64,000 nucleotides of DNA from assembly GCA_965644315.1 (NCBI GenBank), contig CBFFRQ010000032.1, positions 1 to 64,000 of the forward strand, given 5' to 3'. Positions 11,581 to 21,724 of this stretch are shown here, piece by piece. The first letter of the stretch is position 1. Every line of letters begins with the position of its first letter. The stretch is from Caecitellus pseudoparvulus (Eukaryota; Bigyra: Bicosoecida). The notes below the pieces were generated by a model. The model searched no databases, had not been told where the DNA came from, and saw nothing but the letters and a program-made list of their open reading frames with translations. The position numbers were made by a program, and so were the translations under genes.

Positions 11581-11853
11581 GTTTGTTGCGAATCCGCGCC
11601 AAGCGGTAGCCGCTGTGGCGTCCTACATGTGCAGAGGTGCATTGTGGGGCGCCCGTGTGACGCTCAAGCTGTACGGTGCCAAGCTGTGCCGAGGTGAAAT
11701 GCATTGTGAGTTGCTAACCGGCAAGGACTTTCCAAATGTCAAGCTAATCACAAGTTGTGAAGTGCTAACATTGCCTAATCCAGGCGCTCGTGCACCCAAG
11801 TGTGGTGTTGCACAGTGCTTGCTGGTTGGGTGGTGCGCACCGGGGCGGGGTAG

Positions 11854-11867
11854 TGCGAATTCCGCAC
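11854..11867 (+). promoter_or_regulatory. Candidate promoter motif, LINE family 2 leader
   Basis: TGCGAATTCCGCAC lies 85 bp before the ATG at 11952. Its position and sequence match the family-1 motif at 4232-4245. Confidence 0.45.
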
Positions 11868-11951
11868 ACCATCGCACCGTGGCTCCCAGTTTGCGCCCTC
11901 GGTCGGGGCATGCACCTGGGATCGACATCAAAAGCATCATTGACAAGCATC

Positions 11952-14035
11952 ATGAACGCCCAAGTGGATCAAGTCCTGGGGGTCCTCTTCGTGGAGGGGT
12001 GCCTGAAGCGCAAGCAAGTGCTCGGCCCCAGAACAGGTGTCTTCACTGACATGCCACGTCGGGGTGCCGCACGCACCTTCGAGCTTGGAGGACCCCTGCC
12101 CAAGACTGATCATGATAGTTCATCTTCGGCACGGGACATGTGGCTCGAGGTCTATGGGGAAGCCGCCGAACGGCTGATCCCAGGGCTGAGTGCGGAATTC
12201 GGCAACGCCAATGCGGCCCTGCGCCAGGGACCCACCGGATCGCCAACCATCCTCGTCACGCTCGGAAGTGAGGGTGATTCACCAACAGTGGCACGTCAAC
12301 TTCGCATTCTTGCTGCTCAAGAGGACGACTTCGCCATTCGAGTCGGCCAAGGTGGGTTCGTCGCCGTGGCCTACACCAACACCAAGCAGTTCGCATCGGC
12401 GAAGGCGAAAGTGAAGGTGAAGGCCCACCCCACCGCCATCCAAGTGGCCCACCAAGTGACCAAGGAAGCAACCGAAATCGCCTGCCAGTCAGGTGATGTT
12501 GCCAAGGTCATGTGCCTCGTTAGGTCCCACTTCGACCATGGCCCCGTGCCAGCCCAAGCCGTCCGTCCCAGTGTCAGACAATCCGTCCCCTCCGAGGGTG
12601 ATGCACCTGTCGACACCAAGACACCATCGACCTGGACTGACACTCAGCTCGACAAGGCACCGAAGAAGAAGAAGACCCGTCGAGGCAAGCGAGGAAAGGG
12701 CAAGTCAGCCGGACGATCCCTCACCTTCGAGGACGTCTTCATCAAGAACGTCCGGCCACCTGCACCTCGACCAACCTCACCACCTGCCACCCAAGGCTCA
12801 CCCAAAGATACCGTCACCACCCCTGTGGTGCATGCCATGTTGCCTTCATCAAGGGTGCAGCGGGGCGTCGACCGCAAGTGGCCGTCCCCCACCCCGTCGG
12901 GCGAGGCAAGCCCCGAGGTGCACCGGTATCGGCCGTCTGCAGCAGCAGCATGGGAGGTGATCACAAGGGTGGTGCCTCTTCATGACAGTGTGCGGACACC
13001 CGAGCACCTGGCCGAGTACCCCATCAAGCCTGGCCCTCTGGCCGACCTGCTGTCATCGACCCACGTGTACTCTAACGTGGGGGGCGGGCCTGTGTCCAGG
13101 CCTGTCTCGAGACGGCAGCAGGGGAGAGGGTCTTCGAGGCTGGGGACCTCCTCCTACTCCAGCATGCAGCCACCATCAACGCTGCCCAGCTTGCCTTCAA
13201 GCACATGGTCAGGCAGCTGGAGGGGGTGGTCAGTGACTCGTCCAGCTCGGACATCATGGACGTCGGCCAGAAGCCACCCTCCCCCTTCCGCTCAGACGGG
13301 CAACGGGTGGCCGTCTTCCGCAACATGCTGCACCAGCACTCGCCGGATGACACCTTCCTGGCCCCAGGTACACCACCAGTCCTGCTTCCCGGCCTGCACC
13401 TGCTCATCGACCGCATCAACCAAGGGTACCGTGCCCCAGCCGGGCATGATGACCTTGGCCAGGCCGGCGTCGACCCCAGCCAGGTTGATGAAGAGGGTGA
13501 CCAAGAGGGGCACCTCGACGGAGTGCTGTATGCCTTCGCACTTCGAGAGGTGTGGACCGACAACACGGCCCATCTGCAGCTCATCCTCGTCGACCATGAT
13601 CGAGGCAAGCTGGTGCTGTGGAACCCCGACATCCCTGACCTCCATGACGAGCTGCCCCTGCACAAGTGCATGACCCGGCTGGCAGCCGAAGGCATCAACG
13701 TCTTGTACCGGATCTGGACCACACCCGAGGCGGGCAGTCCAGCACCCTTCCGGGACAGGCTTCGAGGGGCACTCCAGTCTCTCCGAGATGACTTCCCCCC
13801 CCTGCCTCACAAGGCCACCGACGGCACCGTGCACCCCCAGACCCTCATCGCTGGCAAGGGCACAAGGGTGGCCATGCCTCATGGGCGGATGACCCGACAG
13901 CAGGCCGCCACCCTGGAGGCTGAGGTCAAGGACCCCCTCAAGCGGCTGGTGCCTGAAGACGGCGAGGGTCGCCTGCCCAAGGTCAAGGATGTGCCCCACA
14001 TCTCGATCGGGCAGATGGGTGGACGCCTGATGTAA
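11952..14035 (+). CDS. LINE family-2 ORF1-like protein, one frameshift
   Basis: This protein is about 694 aa if the frame is joined. Frame one is good from the ATG at 11952 (MNAQVDQVLGVLF) to about 13080, and the second frame continues from there to the stop at 14035. The change falls in a G6 run at about 13079-13086. After correction the sequence reads CVQACLETAAGE and LLLLQHAATINAAQ, matching family 1. It has the same basic run (KKKKTRRGKRGKGK, ~residue 236) and the same conserved domain (HLQLILVD, LVLWNPDIPD, FRDRLRGALQSLRDDFPPLP, GKGTRVAMPHGRMTRQQAA). It is likely the RNA-binding or structural part of the retrotransposon particle. The conserved domain is not recognised. The frameshift may be a homopolymer sequencing error. 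Confidence 0.7.
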
Positions 14036-14455
14036 GTCACCTGTGGGGGCATACTCCCTGTGCCACACATGACTGAAGCTTTGTGTCGCGACCGACGCAC
14101 ATAGCTGACATCGGACATTGGAAAGTCCAACCCAACCTCACCATCACCAACCCAACATCGATACCAACACATCAGGACTCGGCTCAGTGGAAGGGGAAGG
14201 CACTTGCAGCAAGATCTGTGAGGCCGCCCCCAAACCTGAGCCGAAGGGACAGCCGGGCTGGGTCGTGTGCTTGCATCTCAGCAACACCCAGTCCGTGTCG
14301 AGTCCATATCCTCCAGCCCACACCGCCACCCAAGCCAAGCAAGTCGGGTCTCCACCCCTGGACATCGGACCGAGACGGACGAGACTGGACTGGACGGACA
14401 AGACAAGAGTGGACCGAGACCTGGACCTACACCTCAAGACCATCCCACCGGGGCG

Positions 14456-14507
14456 GGCGCTGAAGCGCCAAGACAGACGGCGACTTATACAACGGACACG
14501 AGTCTGT
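14456..14507 (+). other. Conserved double hairpin, family-2 element 3' end
   Basis: GGCGC-TGAA-GCGCC (14456-14469) and ACGGA-CACGAG-TCTGT (14492-14507) are spaced as in family 1. Stem bases differ from the other families but pairing is kept, which is covariation in favour of an RNA structure. Confidence 0.55.
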
Positions 14508-14662
14508 GCTAGTCGCAAAGCCGTGCAAGCGGTGCCGTCGTGGTGTCTGTGTCACTGCATTCTGTTGTGGCGCAGGTGGCACCACATGTCCAAGCCCAAG
14601 CTGTACCATGATGTAGCCTGCATGGAGGCAATCTGCAATGCATTGAGTAGCTAACCCTAACC

Positions 14663-14765
14663 TGTAGCGCTCCTGGTGTGCCTTGTGCACAGCAGCGAAC
14701 GCTACATGTGATGCCCAAGCTGTATCGCGTGCAAGCGTGAAGGCGACATGCAATGCATTGAATGA
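14663..14765 (+). mobile_element. ~100-bp 5'-truncated LINE 3'-end scrap
   Basis: This short piece contains GATGCCCAAGCTGTAT...GCAATGCATTGAATGAACTAACC, which matches the last ~80 bp of the family-2 fragment at 21725-21986. It lies between CTAACCCTAACC (14651-14662) and the telomeric tract at 14766. It is the most severely 5'-truncated insertion seen here. Confidence 0.65.
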
Positions 14766-14800
14766 ACTAACCCCTAACCCTAACCCCCTAACCCCTAACC
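14766..14800 (+). repeat. Interstitial telomeric tract (CCCTAA-type, irregular)
   Basis: This tract holds five CTAAC-type units with three to five C residues between TAA groups. The G-rich strand would read TTAGGG/TTAGGGG-like. It sits between two LINE fragments and is followed by GGCAAGGAG, similar to the GGCAAGGAC after copy B. Reading CCCTAA on the + strand means the chromosome end, past or present, lies to the left. Confidence 0.85.
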
Positions 14801-15261
14801 GGCAAGGAGTGTGTGCGCACGGGTGCTGGTGTGCGCGATCGAATTCCGCACCACGCACCCGGCCGAAAGACCACGCAGAGACGCAGCAGGAACCTCATGG
14901 AAGGCACAGAGAGGCCTATGAGGCCCACAGAGGAGGTGGGTGAGGAATTTGGATTATGATCTGTTGTCAAGACTGCGCGGATGCCTGGGTGTGCTCTGGT
15001 GTGCCCCAGGTGTGTGGCGCTGGCGGAGCAAGGGATGAAGTGAAGCGGAGGAGGGTCAAGATGATGAATTGGAGCGGGCAGGGACCTGCCCTAGCAAGCG
15101 GCGGCATGTATAACGGGCGCAGGCCTGTGTTTGTTGCGTATCCGCGCCAAGCGGTAGCCGCTGTGGCGTCCTACATGTGCAGAGGTGCATTGTGGGGCGC
15201 CCGTGTGACGCTCAAGCTGTACAGTGCCAAGCGGTGCTGAGGTGAAATGCATTGTGAATTG
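14801..15261 (+). mobile_element. LINE family-1 3' UTR fragment (5'-truncated)
   Basis: From GTGTGTGCGCACGG onward this matches the family-1 3' UTR (compare 11269-11713), with a few substitutions and a short different patch near 14866-14890. It carries the CGAATTCCGCAC motif at 14839-14851 and ends ATGCATTGTGAATTG before CTAACCCTAACCC (15262-15274). No coding sequence remains. It is a typical product of early-terminated reverse transcription. Confidence 0.85.
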
Positions 15262-15271
15262 CTAACCCTAA

Positions 15272-18200
15272 CCCACGCAAGAGACCTCCTCCCGTGTCCC
15301 CGACGGCTGCAGCACTCTCGGGCAGTGGGGCACAGCCGCCATCTGCAAGTCCTGCATGCAAGGCACCCACTACGCTGCTGAAGCTTGCTGACTGTAGTCG
15401 CCGACCAGCACGGCTTGGACAGGCCAACCTTGACTTGGGTTCCCCCTTGCAGCAGCTTCTCGCATCTGCGCACGCATTCCGCAATGAGGACCAACGCCAC
15501 TGCGTCCAGGCCTGCTTCGAAACAGCAGCCGGAGAGACCCTCTTCAATGACGACGACTTCGTCCTTCTCCAACACGCAGCTACCATCCAAGCTGCCCAGT
15601 CATCCTTCTGTGCTGTGCTGCGGAAGAGCAGCACCCGCCACCCTGGTACACCAGACTCGGAGGTCCATGCTGTCTGTGAAACAGAACCCTCCATGCCGAC
15701 CACCGAGCAAGACAAGCTTGACCTCTTCCAGTCCTTCCTGCACCGACATGCGCCTGATGATGCAGCACTCACAGGTACCTGTCCACCTGTGCTCCTACCT
15801 GGCCTTCATCTCTTACTCACGCGTATCAACGAGGATCATCGCGAACTTGATGGTGGCACAGTGTCTGGGCACTGCCTTGTTGATGTCAAGGCAGAGAAGG
15901 GCGTCACCTCCGGAGCGGCTGTCTTCGACGGAGTGTACTTCGCGTTCGGGCTCAGCTTGGCTGATGCTGCAGGTGTGTCACACTTGCAGCTCATTGTCGT
16001 CAACGCTGAGAAGTCCACACTGGTACTGTGGAACCCTGACGAACCCTTCAAGAGTACCAACATCCCACTCGATGACTGCTTGACCACACTCGCATCGATG
16101 GGCATTGAGTCAGTGTACCGCGTCTCATCCTCCCCACTGAGCGGAAAGCCAATCCCCTTCAAAGACAGAGTGCGGCTCGCCATGCTGTCTCTCAGGTCTG
16201 ACTTTCCCCCACTCCCATTCGTAGCTGAGGACGAGACTGTCTACTCAAAGACTCTCATCACTGGAAAGACAACGCGGGTGTACCTCCCTGTAGGCCGCAC
16301 CACGCGCCAGCAAGCCGCCGCTGATGAGAGAGCTAAGACGGTTGACCCATTACTGTCACTCATCCCAACATCTGTACAAGCCGCCGACCAGATCAGCAGC
16401 GATGCACCCCATACCCCTGTCGGCCGCGGAAGACACATGACCCTTGCACTCGCTGCTTGGAATGTGCACGGCTCTTGTGGCCGGTGTGTCCACGACGTCA
16501 TCACCTGTGTCCAATCTGTGTGCAGTACGTCGTCCATGCTGGCACTGTGTATCACAGAGCCTGGGGGACACGGCCTACTCGACACGGAAGTCATGGGCCT
16601 TGACTGCTTCCGCCCAAGTCCGCCTGATCGGCCTGTCGGGCGGAGTGAGGTTGCCTTGCTGCTGGATCGAAGACTCAATGGCTCAGTGATTCCGGGCCTT
16701 GACGTTGATGGTCGTTGCATAGTTGCATGCTCGATCCCTGCAAGCCCACAGCCCATCGCCATCATAGCCACGTACATACCCAACTGGCACTCTTGGCAGC
16801 GAAAGAAGCCAGTCGCTGATCCGGACACGAAGCTTCCGTACCGGCAAGAGGTTTGGCGGCAGCTGGAGTCTGCTGTTCAACAGCTCCGCCTCACCCACAT
16901 GATCGTCATCATGGGTGACCTGAACTCTCATCCAGGTGACGAAGGGATTGGAACATGGGGAGCAGATCATTGGCAGAACAGGACCGGCATCCCTGAACCC
17001 ACTGAAGACATTCTGCAGATGCAGCTCCTCTGCGAGCAAGGCCCACTGATCCCAGCTGGACTCGGTGGTCTGCCAACGCACAGGTATGGTCGGGCCCTGG
17101 ACCATATCCTGATGACTCAGGACCTCCACAGTATGTTGAGCAGACCACTGCACATCACGACGACTTTCTCCAGTGGGACGAAGAAGAGTGCTGCTCGACT
17201 AATCCTCAGTGATCACCATCTTGTTGCAGCAGAAGTCCGAGTGAAGCCAGCCAAACGGGTATGGACATCATCCAAGAGCCCCCATGTACAGGCAGTTCCA
17301 CCCTGGTGGACCTCAGCGACAGAGGTTGGGCTGGCAGCGCAAGCGATGTTTCGAGGATCCCTCAGCTCGCGAGCCACTGCACTCCAAACAAGCAGCGCGG
17401 TCCCTAGCCTGTCCTCCCTCAATGGTGCAATCGAGGCTGCGGCCCTCGACACACATCGCAATGCCAAAACCCCACGTGACCCTCTGCCCCAGCTGAAGAT
17501 GGACATCAAGGCGGCCAGCGGGCTCAAAAAGGCCATGACCGCACGCGTGTCTAAGCTGCGGAAGACCATTGCCAGGTTGCGCCGCAAGCTCGCTCTCGCT
17601 ACCGGTCGGCATCCTCAACCAGACCATGCCCATGCCATCCGAGAGAGAATCTCCATGGCCTCTGAAGAGGTACACGCCACGCTTCAATGCCGCAAGGATG
17701 CAATGCGGAAGTGCACGAGGCTTGTGAAGAAGAAGCGACATGTCACTCTGTCCAGGATCCGAGCACGCTTGAGGGAACTCGCTGTCACGGATCCCTACAC
17801 CGCTCACCAACACATCAAGCGTCTGTCAGGTCGAGGTCGCCGAGCCCGCCGAGCTCCCATCATGTCCGTGAAGTCCATGCAGGGAGTGCTCATCTCCTCC
17901 CCTGATCTGGTGAAGGAGGAGGTTGCCCAGCAGATGTCTGGCATCCTGAGTCACAACAAGCCCAGGCCAACATCGCTGAAGTACGGGCTGGCACGGTTCC
18001 TTCCCTCAGCCCAAGAGTCCTTCACCCCGCCAGCGACATGGCTCCCCTCCAAGAAGCAAGTCAAAGTTCTCATGGGTTCACTCAGCTTGCATCGACACCC
18101 AGGCTCTGGCAAGTTCCAGTCGGAGCACATCAAGTACTCAGGGCCTGGCTTCCAAGACACCTATGCCCAAGCCGTCATCCAAGCGCTTCAGCAGGGAACC

Positions 18201-21200
18201 TGCCCGCCAGACTACCATGCAGGCATTGGGTCACTCATCCCCAAGAAGACGAGTGAAGCTGGGCGGCCTCGCACATACCGCTTGATTGTGTGCCGCCCTC
18301 CTCCTGCCAAGCTCTTCTTCTCAGTTGCTGCGGCATGCCTGGAGTCGTGGATGCAATCATGGGTGTCGAAGGAGCAGGCTGGCTTCACTCGACACCGCAA
18401 CACGCATGAGCATATCTTGGCTCTCCAAGAAGTGATCAAGGGCCACTTGCGACAGTCAACAGCGCCAGTGCAAGTCCTGGTACTCTTCGTTGACTTCCGA
18501 GGAGCATTTGACTCTGTGAGCCACGCAGCCATCACAGAGATTCTTGAGGCCGCCTCCCTCCCTGCTCCACTCCTGGCCGTCATCAAGGAGTACATGTCCA
18601 AGGCGACGGTCTCCATCAACACGCGCCATGGTCTTTGTCGCCCCCTTCCTGTCAGCAATGGCGTCCCCCAAGGAGGAGCTCTATCTCCCCTCCTCTTCAA
18701 GGTTGCGATAGATGTGCTGTCGCAAAGGCTCCACGAGATGCCCCTCCAAGGCATCCAGGGGGTTGGCATCCCAACACCAGCAGGCCATGTCACCCACACC
18801 CTGTATGCCGATGACCTGGCCTGCATCGCAACGTCGGCCACGTCCCTGCACCGAGTCTTCATGGAGGTGAAGGCTATCGCTGCCCGGGTTGGTCTCTCAA
18901 TCAACCCGTCGAAGTCGGGCGTCATGATCCTTGCCAACTCCGTGCGAGGCAGCCGGACCCCAGTCAGTGAAAGAAAGAAGATGGTGTGGCGCTCGGCTGC
19001 CCTCAAAGCGGGCAGCATGCTGAAGGTCGGCGACAAGTCCATCCAACGAGTGGCAGAGTACACCTACTTGGGCGTACCGATGTCCGAACATCCAGCCAAG
19101 ACCCGTACCCTTACCCTTCAACAAGCGGGGCTGGCCTGCATCCAAGCCGGGTTCACTGCGGGCGCGCTGCTCAGTGCCACTTGGCTCGATGTGCAGCAGC
19201 GGCACCTAGTTGGGTGTGCTACTGTCACCTCAGCCGCTGACTACATGCTGTCCACCCAAGCCAACAGCTCCCTACTTCCGCTGCGCGACGTTGACCGCGG
19301 CGTTGCTCTCGCCTTGGACAGGACGCAGGTGGGCTCGCAGAGTGCCCTCATGCGCCCGCATAGCTACGCCAAGCTGGCGCTGTGTGGAGTCTTGCCTGCC
19401 CACATCCGCTCCACACAACTGCGGATCGGGATGTTTGTCAAGGCTCTCCGAATGCTGCACTCGAACACCCCCCTTGTCCGAGCACTGTGCTTGACCATCC
19501 CGCAGGCGCTTGACATCATGCCCGCTTCAATGACGACTGCCTTCATCGTGGACACCATTGCCGATGGGGGTCGGCTCCGGGCTGCCAGTGTCCCTGCTCC
19601 GTGGGCACTGCATGCCCTCTTGGACCTCTGGCTCCTGGGCTGCATGCCAGACCTTGCACAGCTTCGGCTTGCATGTGCACCTGGCTCTGAACATGCTGCC
19701 TCTGCCCTTGCCAAAGTCCTTGCCGGACTGAAGACCACCCCTGGTCTGCACAGGTCTGCGGTGGTAGGGGTGGCTGCCAACGAGTCGTCGTCCATGGCCG
19801 AACCCCCTGCCTTCCCGGCTGACACACCTTGGGCCCTGCGTCGTCAAGTCCTCGCGTCGTACCTGCACGTAGCCCAGGCAGTGCCGAGTGCAGCTGCCCA
19901 CTACACTGTCGACAGCCGCATCCCCCAAGTGCAGAAGCCCAGGCCCTATCATCTTGGGCCTGGTGCGCAGCACTTCGTGTGGCTCCATCCACTGCCACAC
20001 GGGGTGAACCCCCTCTTCTGGGTCTGCTCCGATGACAGACCCACCAGGGTGAAGGTGCACCACTTCCAGACTCTTCAACTTCTCCACGGAGGGGACAGTG
20101 CCACCCAGTACGAGTGCTGTCCGATCTGCGGACTCAGCAATGACGAAGAGCTCCATGCGCACATCCTGCTGCACTGCACCCACCACGAACTCACCGCGGC
20201 ACGCCAACACACGATGGCCAAGTTCAAGGAACTGGCCAACCGGTCAGCTGTGCCCGAGCCCGCGGCGGGCCAAGTGCAGTGCCTGCCCATCCCCCCCAAG
20301 ATCTGCGAAGCCCTTGTCCATGCCCCCGACCCAGAGCCGCGAAGCCTGCGGGACCTCGAGGTCCTCCACAGGCTCCTGCTCTGCGGGCAGTGGCCCCACC
20401 GGTGGGGGCTGCCCGATGATGCGCAGCTTGTGTCCATGAAAGAGGCGGCTGTCCTGTCCCACCCCCACCTTGTCCACCGTGCTGGTCCTTGCCGTGTCCG
20501 TGCCCCAGCTGTATGGCAAGACATCCTGCGAGGTGCGGTCGAGTTCACAGCAAAGGCGTGGCGGGTGACAATCACTTACATGCTGCGGATGACTGATCCT
20601 CAACACCTTGCTGTCCAGAGACATGCTGAGTACCTGTGGTGGGCGGTGCATGGGCGCGGGGCTCCTCTACCTGGCCGCACGCAGCCAGTGCGGTCAGCGG
20701 CCACGCGGCACACGCGCAAGCCTCGCACTCGCCGCAGGGCACGCACCTTTTTCCCTGCCAAGGCTGGCCAAGTGCCGTCCACGGAGGGCAAGGTGCAGAG
20801 GACGCTGCAGCACTTCATGGGGCCTCAGCCAGCCCTTGCAGACACTGATGGTGAGGGGGAGGGTCTCGGTAGTTCCTGTGAAGAGCGGGAGGAGTAAGGC
20901 GGAACGCAGGCGCGCGGGCGGGGCGTGGAACAGCCACGCTTGTGGCCGCGCCTACCCTCCACGAGTGCCCTGACGTGATGAACCTGTGTGAAGCGTGGTG
21001 ATAACCACGGTAGTGCGAAGCAGACGACCAAGACCTTACCTTTTATTCCCTGTATAACCTGCGAGTAACGGTGGAGTGAGCGGGAGCGTGTCTCGGGCCG
21101 CGGCGTGTGTGCAGCCGCAGCGCTGCACGGCCACGGCCCGGATGCTGCCTGGCGACGATGCAGGCTCACTCACCATGAAAGCATGGCGTGACAGGTTGAA

Positions 21201-21724
21201 GAAAAGAGTCCTCGTCCTTGCTGAACGTCCTTGATGCGCGCGGTGCGCTCTGTGGCGCGGGCGCGTGTGTGCGCACGGGTGCTGATGTGCGAGATCAAAT
21301 TCCGCACCACGCACCTGGCCGAAAGTCTGTGCAGAGGCACAGGATCCACCTCATGGAGGGCTCAGGGAGGCTCCTGAGAGCCACAGAAGAGGTGGAATGT
21401 GCTTTTTGAATTATGGACACTTGTGAAGACTGCACGGATGCGTGGGTGTGCTCTGGTGTGCCGCAGGTGTCTGGCGCGAGAGGAGCAAGGGGTGAAGTGA
21501 AGCGGAGGAGGGACAAGATGGTGAATTGGAGCGGGCAGGGACCTGCCCTAGCAAGCGGCGACACATATAACGGGTGCAAGCCTGTGTTTGTTGCGTATCC
21601 GCGCCAAGCGGTAGCCGCTGTGGCGTCCTACATGTGCAGAGGTGCATTGTGGGGCGCCCGTGTGACGCTCAAGCTGTACAGTGTCAAGCGACGCTGAGGT
21701 GAAATGCATTGTGAATTGCTAACC
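15272..21724 (+). mobile_element. LINE family 1, copy C (5'-truncated, intact frame)
   Basis: The element starts abruptly in telomeric CTAACCCTAACCC at a point equal to about 5268 of copy B. CCC is shared between the telomeric repeat and the element, so the join shows microhomology. It runs to the 3' end ATGCATTGTGAATTGCTAACC at 21724. It differs from copies A and B by many scattered substitutions, so it is clearly older, yet its frame is unbroken. It lacks the leader and the first ~315 codons. Confidence 0.9.
15276..20897 (+). CDS. LINE polyprotein, N-terminally truncated, endonuclease and RT intact
   Basis: A single uninterrupted frame of about 1870 codons starts at the truncation point. 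No native start codon is left; the first in-frame ATG is further in. All endonuclease motifs (AAWNVHG, GDLNSHPG, LDHILMT, SDHHLV), RT motifs (VDFRGAFDSVSH, GVPQGGALSPLLF, YADD at about 18805-18816) and the finger CPICGLSNDEELHAHILLHC are present. The tail ends in QRTLQHFMG and an acidic stretch. Because this copy has no frameshift, it supports reading copies A and B as functional proteins broken only by small indels. It probably lacks its own promoter, so expression is uncertain. Confidence 0.88.
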   Translation, partial: RKRPPPVSPTAAALSGSGAQPPSASPACKAPTTLLKLADCSRRPARLGQANLDLGSPLQQLLASAHAFRNEDQRHCVQACFETAAGETLFNDDDFVLLQHAATIQAAQSSFCAVLRKSSTRHPGTPDSEVHAVCETEPSMPTTEQDKLDLFQSFLHRHAPDDAALTGTCPPVLLPGLHLLLTRINEDHRELDGGTVSGHCLVDVKAEKGVTSGAAVFDGVYFAFGLSLADAAGVSHLQLIVVNAEKSTLVLWNPDEPFKSTNIPLDDCLTTLASMGIESVYRVSSSPLSGKPIPFKDRVRLAMLSLRSDFPPLPFVAEDETVYSKTLITGKTTRVYLPVGRTTRQQAAADERAKTVDPLLSLIPTSVQAADQISSDAPHTPVGRGRHMTLALAAWNVHGSCGRCVHDVITCVQSVCSTSSMLALCITEPGGHGLLDTEVMGLDCFRPSPPDRPVGRSEVALLLDRRLNGSVIPGLDVDGRCIVACSIPASPQPIAIIATYIPNWHSWQRKKPVADPDTKLPYRQEVWRQLESAVQQLRLTHMIVIMGDLNSHPGDEGIGTWGADHWQNRTGIPEPTEDILQMQLLCEQGPLIPAGLGGLPTHRYGRALDHILMTQDLHSMLSRPLHITTTFSSGTKKSAARLILSDHHLVAAEVRVKPAKRVWTSSKSPHVQAVPPWWTSATEVGLAAQAMFRGSLSSRATALQTSSAVPSLSSLNGAIEAAALDTHRNAKTPRDPLPQLKMDIKAASGLKKAMTARVSKLRKTIARLRRKLALATGRHPQPDHAHAIRERISMASEEVHATLQCRKDAMRKCTRLVKKKRHVTLSRIRARLRELAVTDPYTAHQHIKRLSGRGRRARRAPIMSVKSMQGVLISSPDLVKEEVAQQMSGILSHNKPRPTSLKYGLARFLPSAQESFTPPATWLPSKKQVKVLMGSLSLHRHPGSGKFQSEHIKYSGPGFQDTYAQAVIQALQQGTCPPDYHAGIGSLIPKKTSEAGRPRTYRLIVCRPPPAKLFFSVAAACLESWMQSWVSKEQAGFTRHRNTHEHILALQEVIKGHLRQSTAPVQVLVLFVDFRGAFDSVSHAAITEILEAASLPAPLLAVIKEYMSKATVSINTRHGLCRPLPVSNGVPQGGALSPLLFKVAIDVLSQRLHEMPLQGIQGVGIPTPAGHVTHTLYADDLACIATSATSLHRVFMEVKAIAARVGLSINPSKSGVMILANSVRGSRTPVSERKKMVWRSAALKAGSMLKVGDKSIQRVAEYTYLGVPMSEHPAKTRTLTLQQAGLACIQAGFTAGALLSATWLDVQQRHLVGCATVTSAADYMLSTQANSSLLPLRDVDRGVALALDRTQVGSQSALMRPHSYAKLALCGVLPAHIRSTQLRIGMFVKALRMLHSNTPLVRALCLTIPQALDIMPASMTTAFIVDTIADGGRLRAASVPAPWALHALLDLWLLGCMPDLAQLRLACAPGSEHAASALAKVLAGLKTTPGLHRSAVVGVAANESSSMAEPPAFPADTPWALRRQVLASYLHVAQAVPSAAAHYTVDSRIPQVQKPRPYHLGPGAQHFVWLHPLPHGVNPLFWVCSDDRPTRVKVHHFQTLQLLHGGDSATQYECCPICGLSNDEELHAHILLHCTHHELTAARQHTMAKFKELANRSAVPEPAAGQVQCLPIPPKICEALVHAPDPEPRSLRDLEVLHRLLLCGQWPHRWGLPDDAQLVSMKEAAVLSHPHLVHRAGPCRVRAPAVWQDILRGAVEFTAKAWRVTITYMLRMTDPQHLAVQRHAEYLWWAVHGRGAPLPGRTQPVRSAATRHTRKPRTRRRARTFFPAKAGQVPSTEGKVQRTLQHFMGPQPALADTDGEGEGLGSSCEEREE

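Larger units (their letters stand above)
4107..11719 (+). mobile_element. LINE family 1, copy B (apparently full length)
   Basis: This non-LTR retrotransposon is about 7.6 kb, with a ~220-bp 5' leader, one long polyprotein frame (4327-10892) and an ~825-bp 3' UTR ending ...ATGCATTGTGAGTTGCTAACC. No poly(A) tail, LTR or terminal inverted repeat is visible. The 5' leader is homologous over about 130 bp to that of the family-2 element at 11720, including the block GCGCTCGTGCACCCAAGTG and the CGATTTCCGCAC motif. The flanks are telomere-like CTAACC(CTAA) at both sides, so insertion into or onto telomeric repeats is the simplest reading. It appears to be the only complete element in the window. Confidence 0.9.
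11720..14662 (+). mobile_element. LINE family 2, non-autonomous element lacking endonuclease and RT
   Basis: This element shares the family-1 5' leader (11727-11867), the N-terminal protein region and the structured 3' end (double hairpin at 14456-14507, ATGCATTGAGTAGCTAACCCTAACC at its end). The ORF stops at 14035, just where the endonuclease begins in family 1, and only ~600 bp of non-coding sequence follow. No YADD, GDLN or zinc finger is found. It resembles an ORF1-only element (compare mammalian HAL1 or the Gag-only telomeric HeT-A of Drosophila) that would depend on the family-1 enzyme in trans. It differs too much from copies A-C to be a simple internal deletion of them. Confidence 0.8.
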
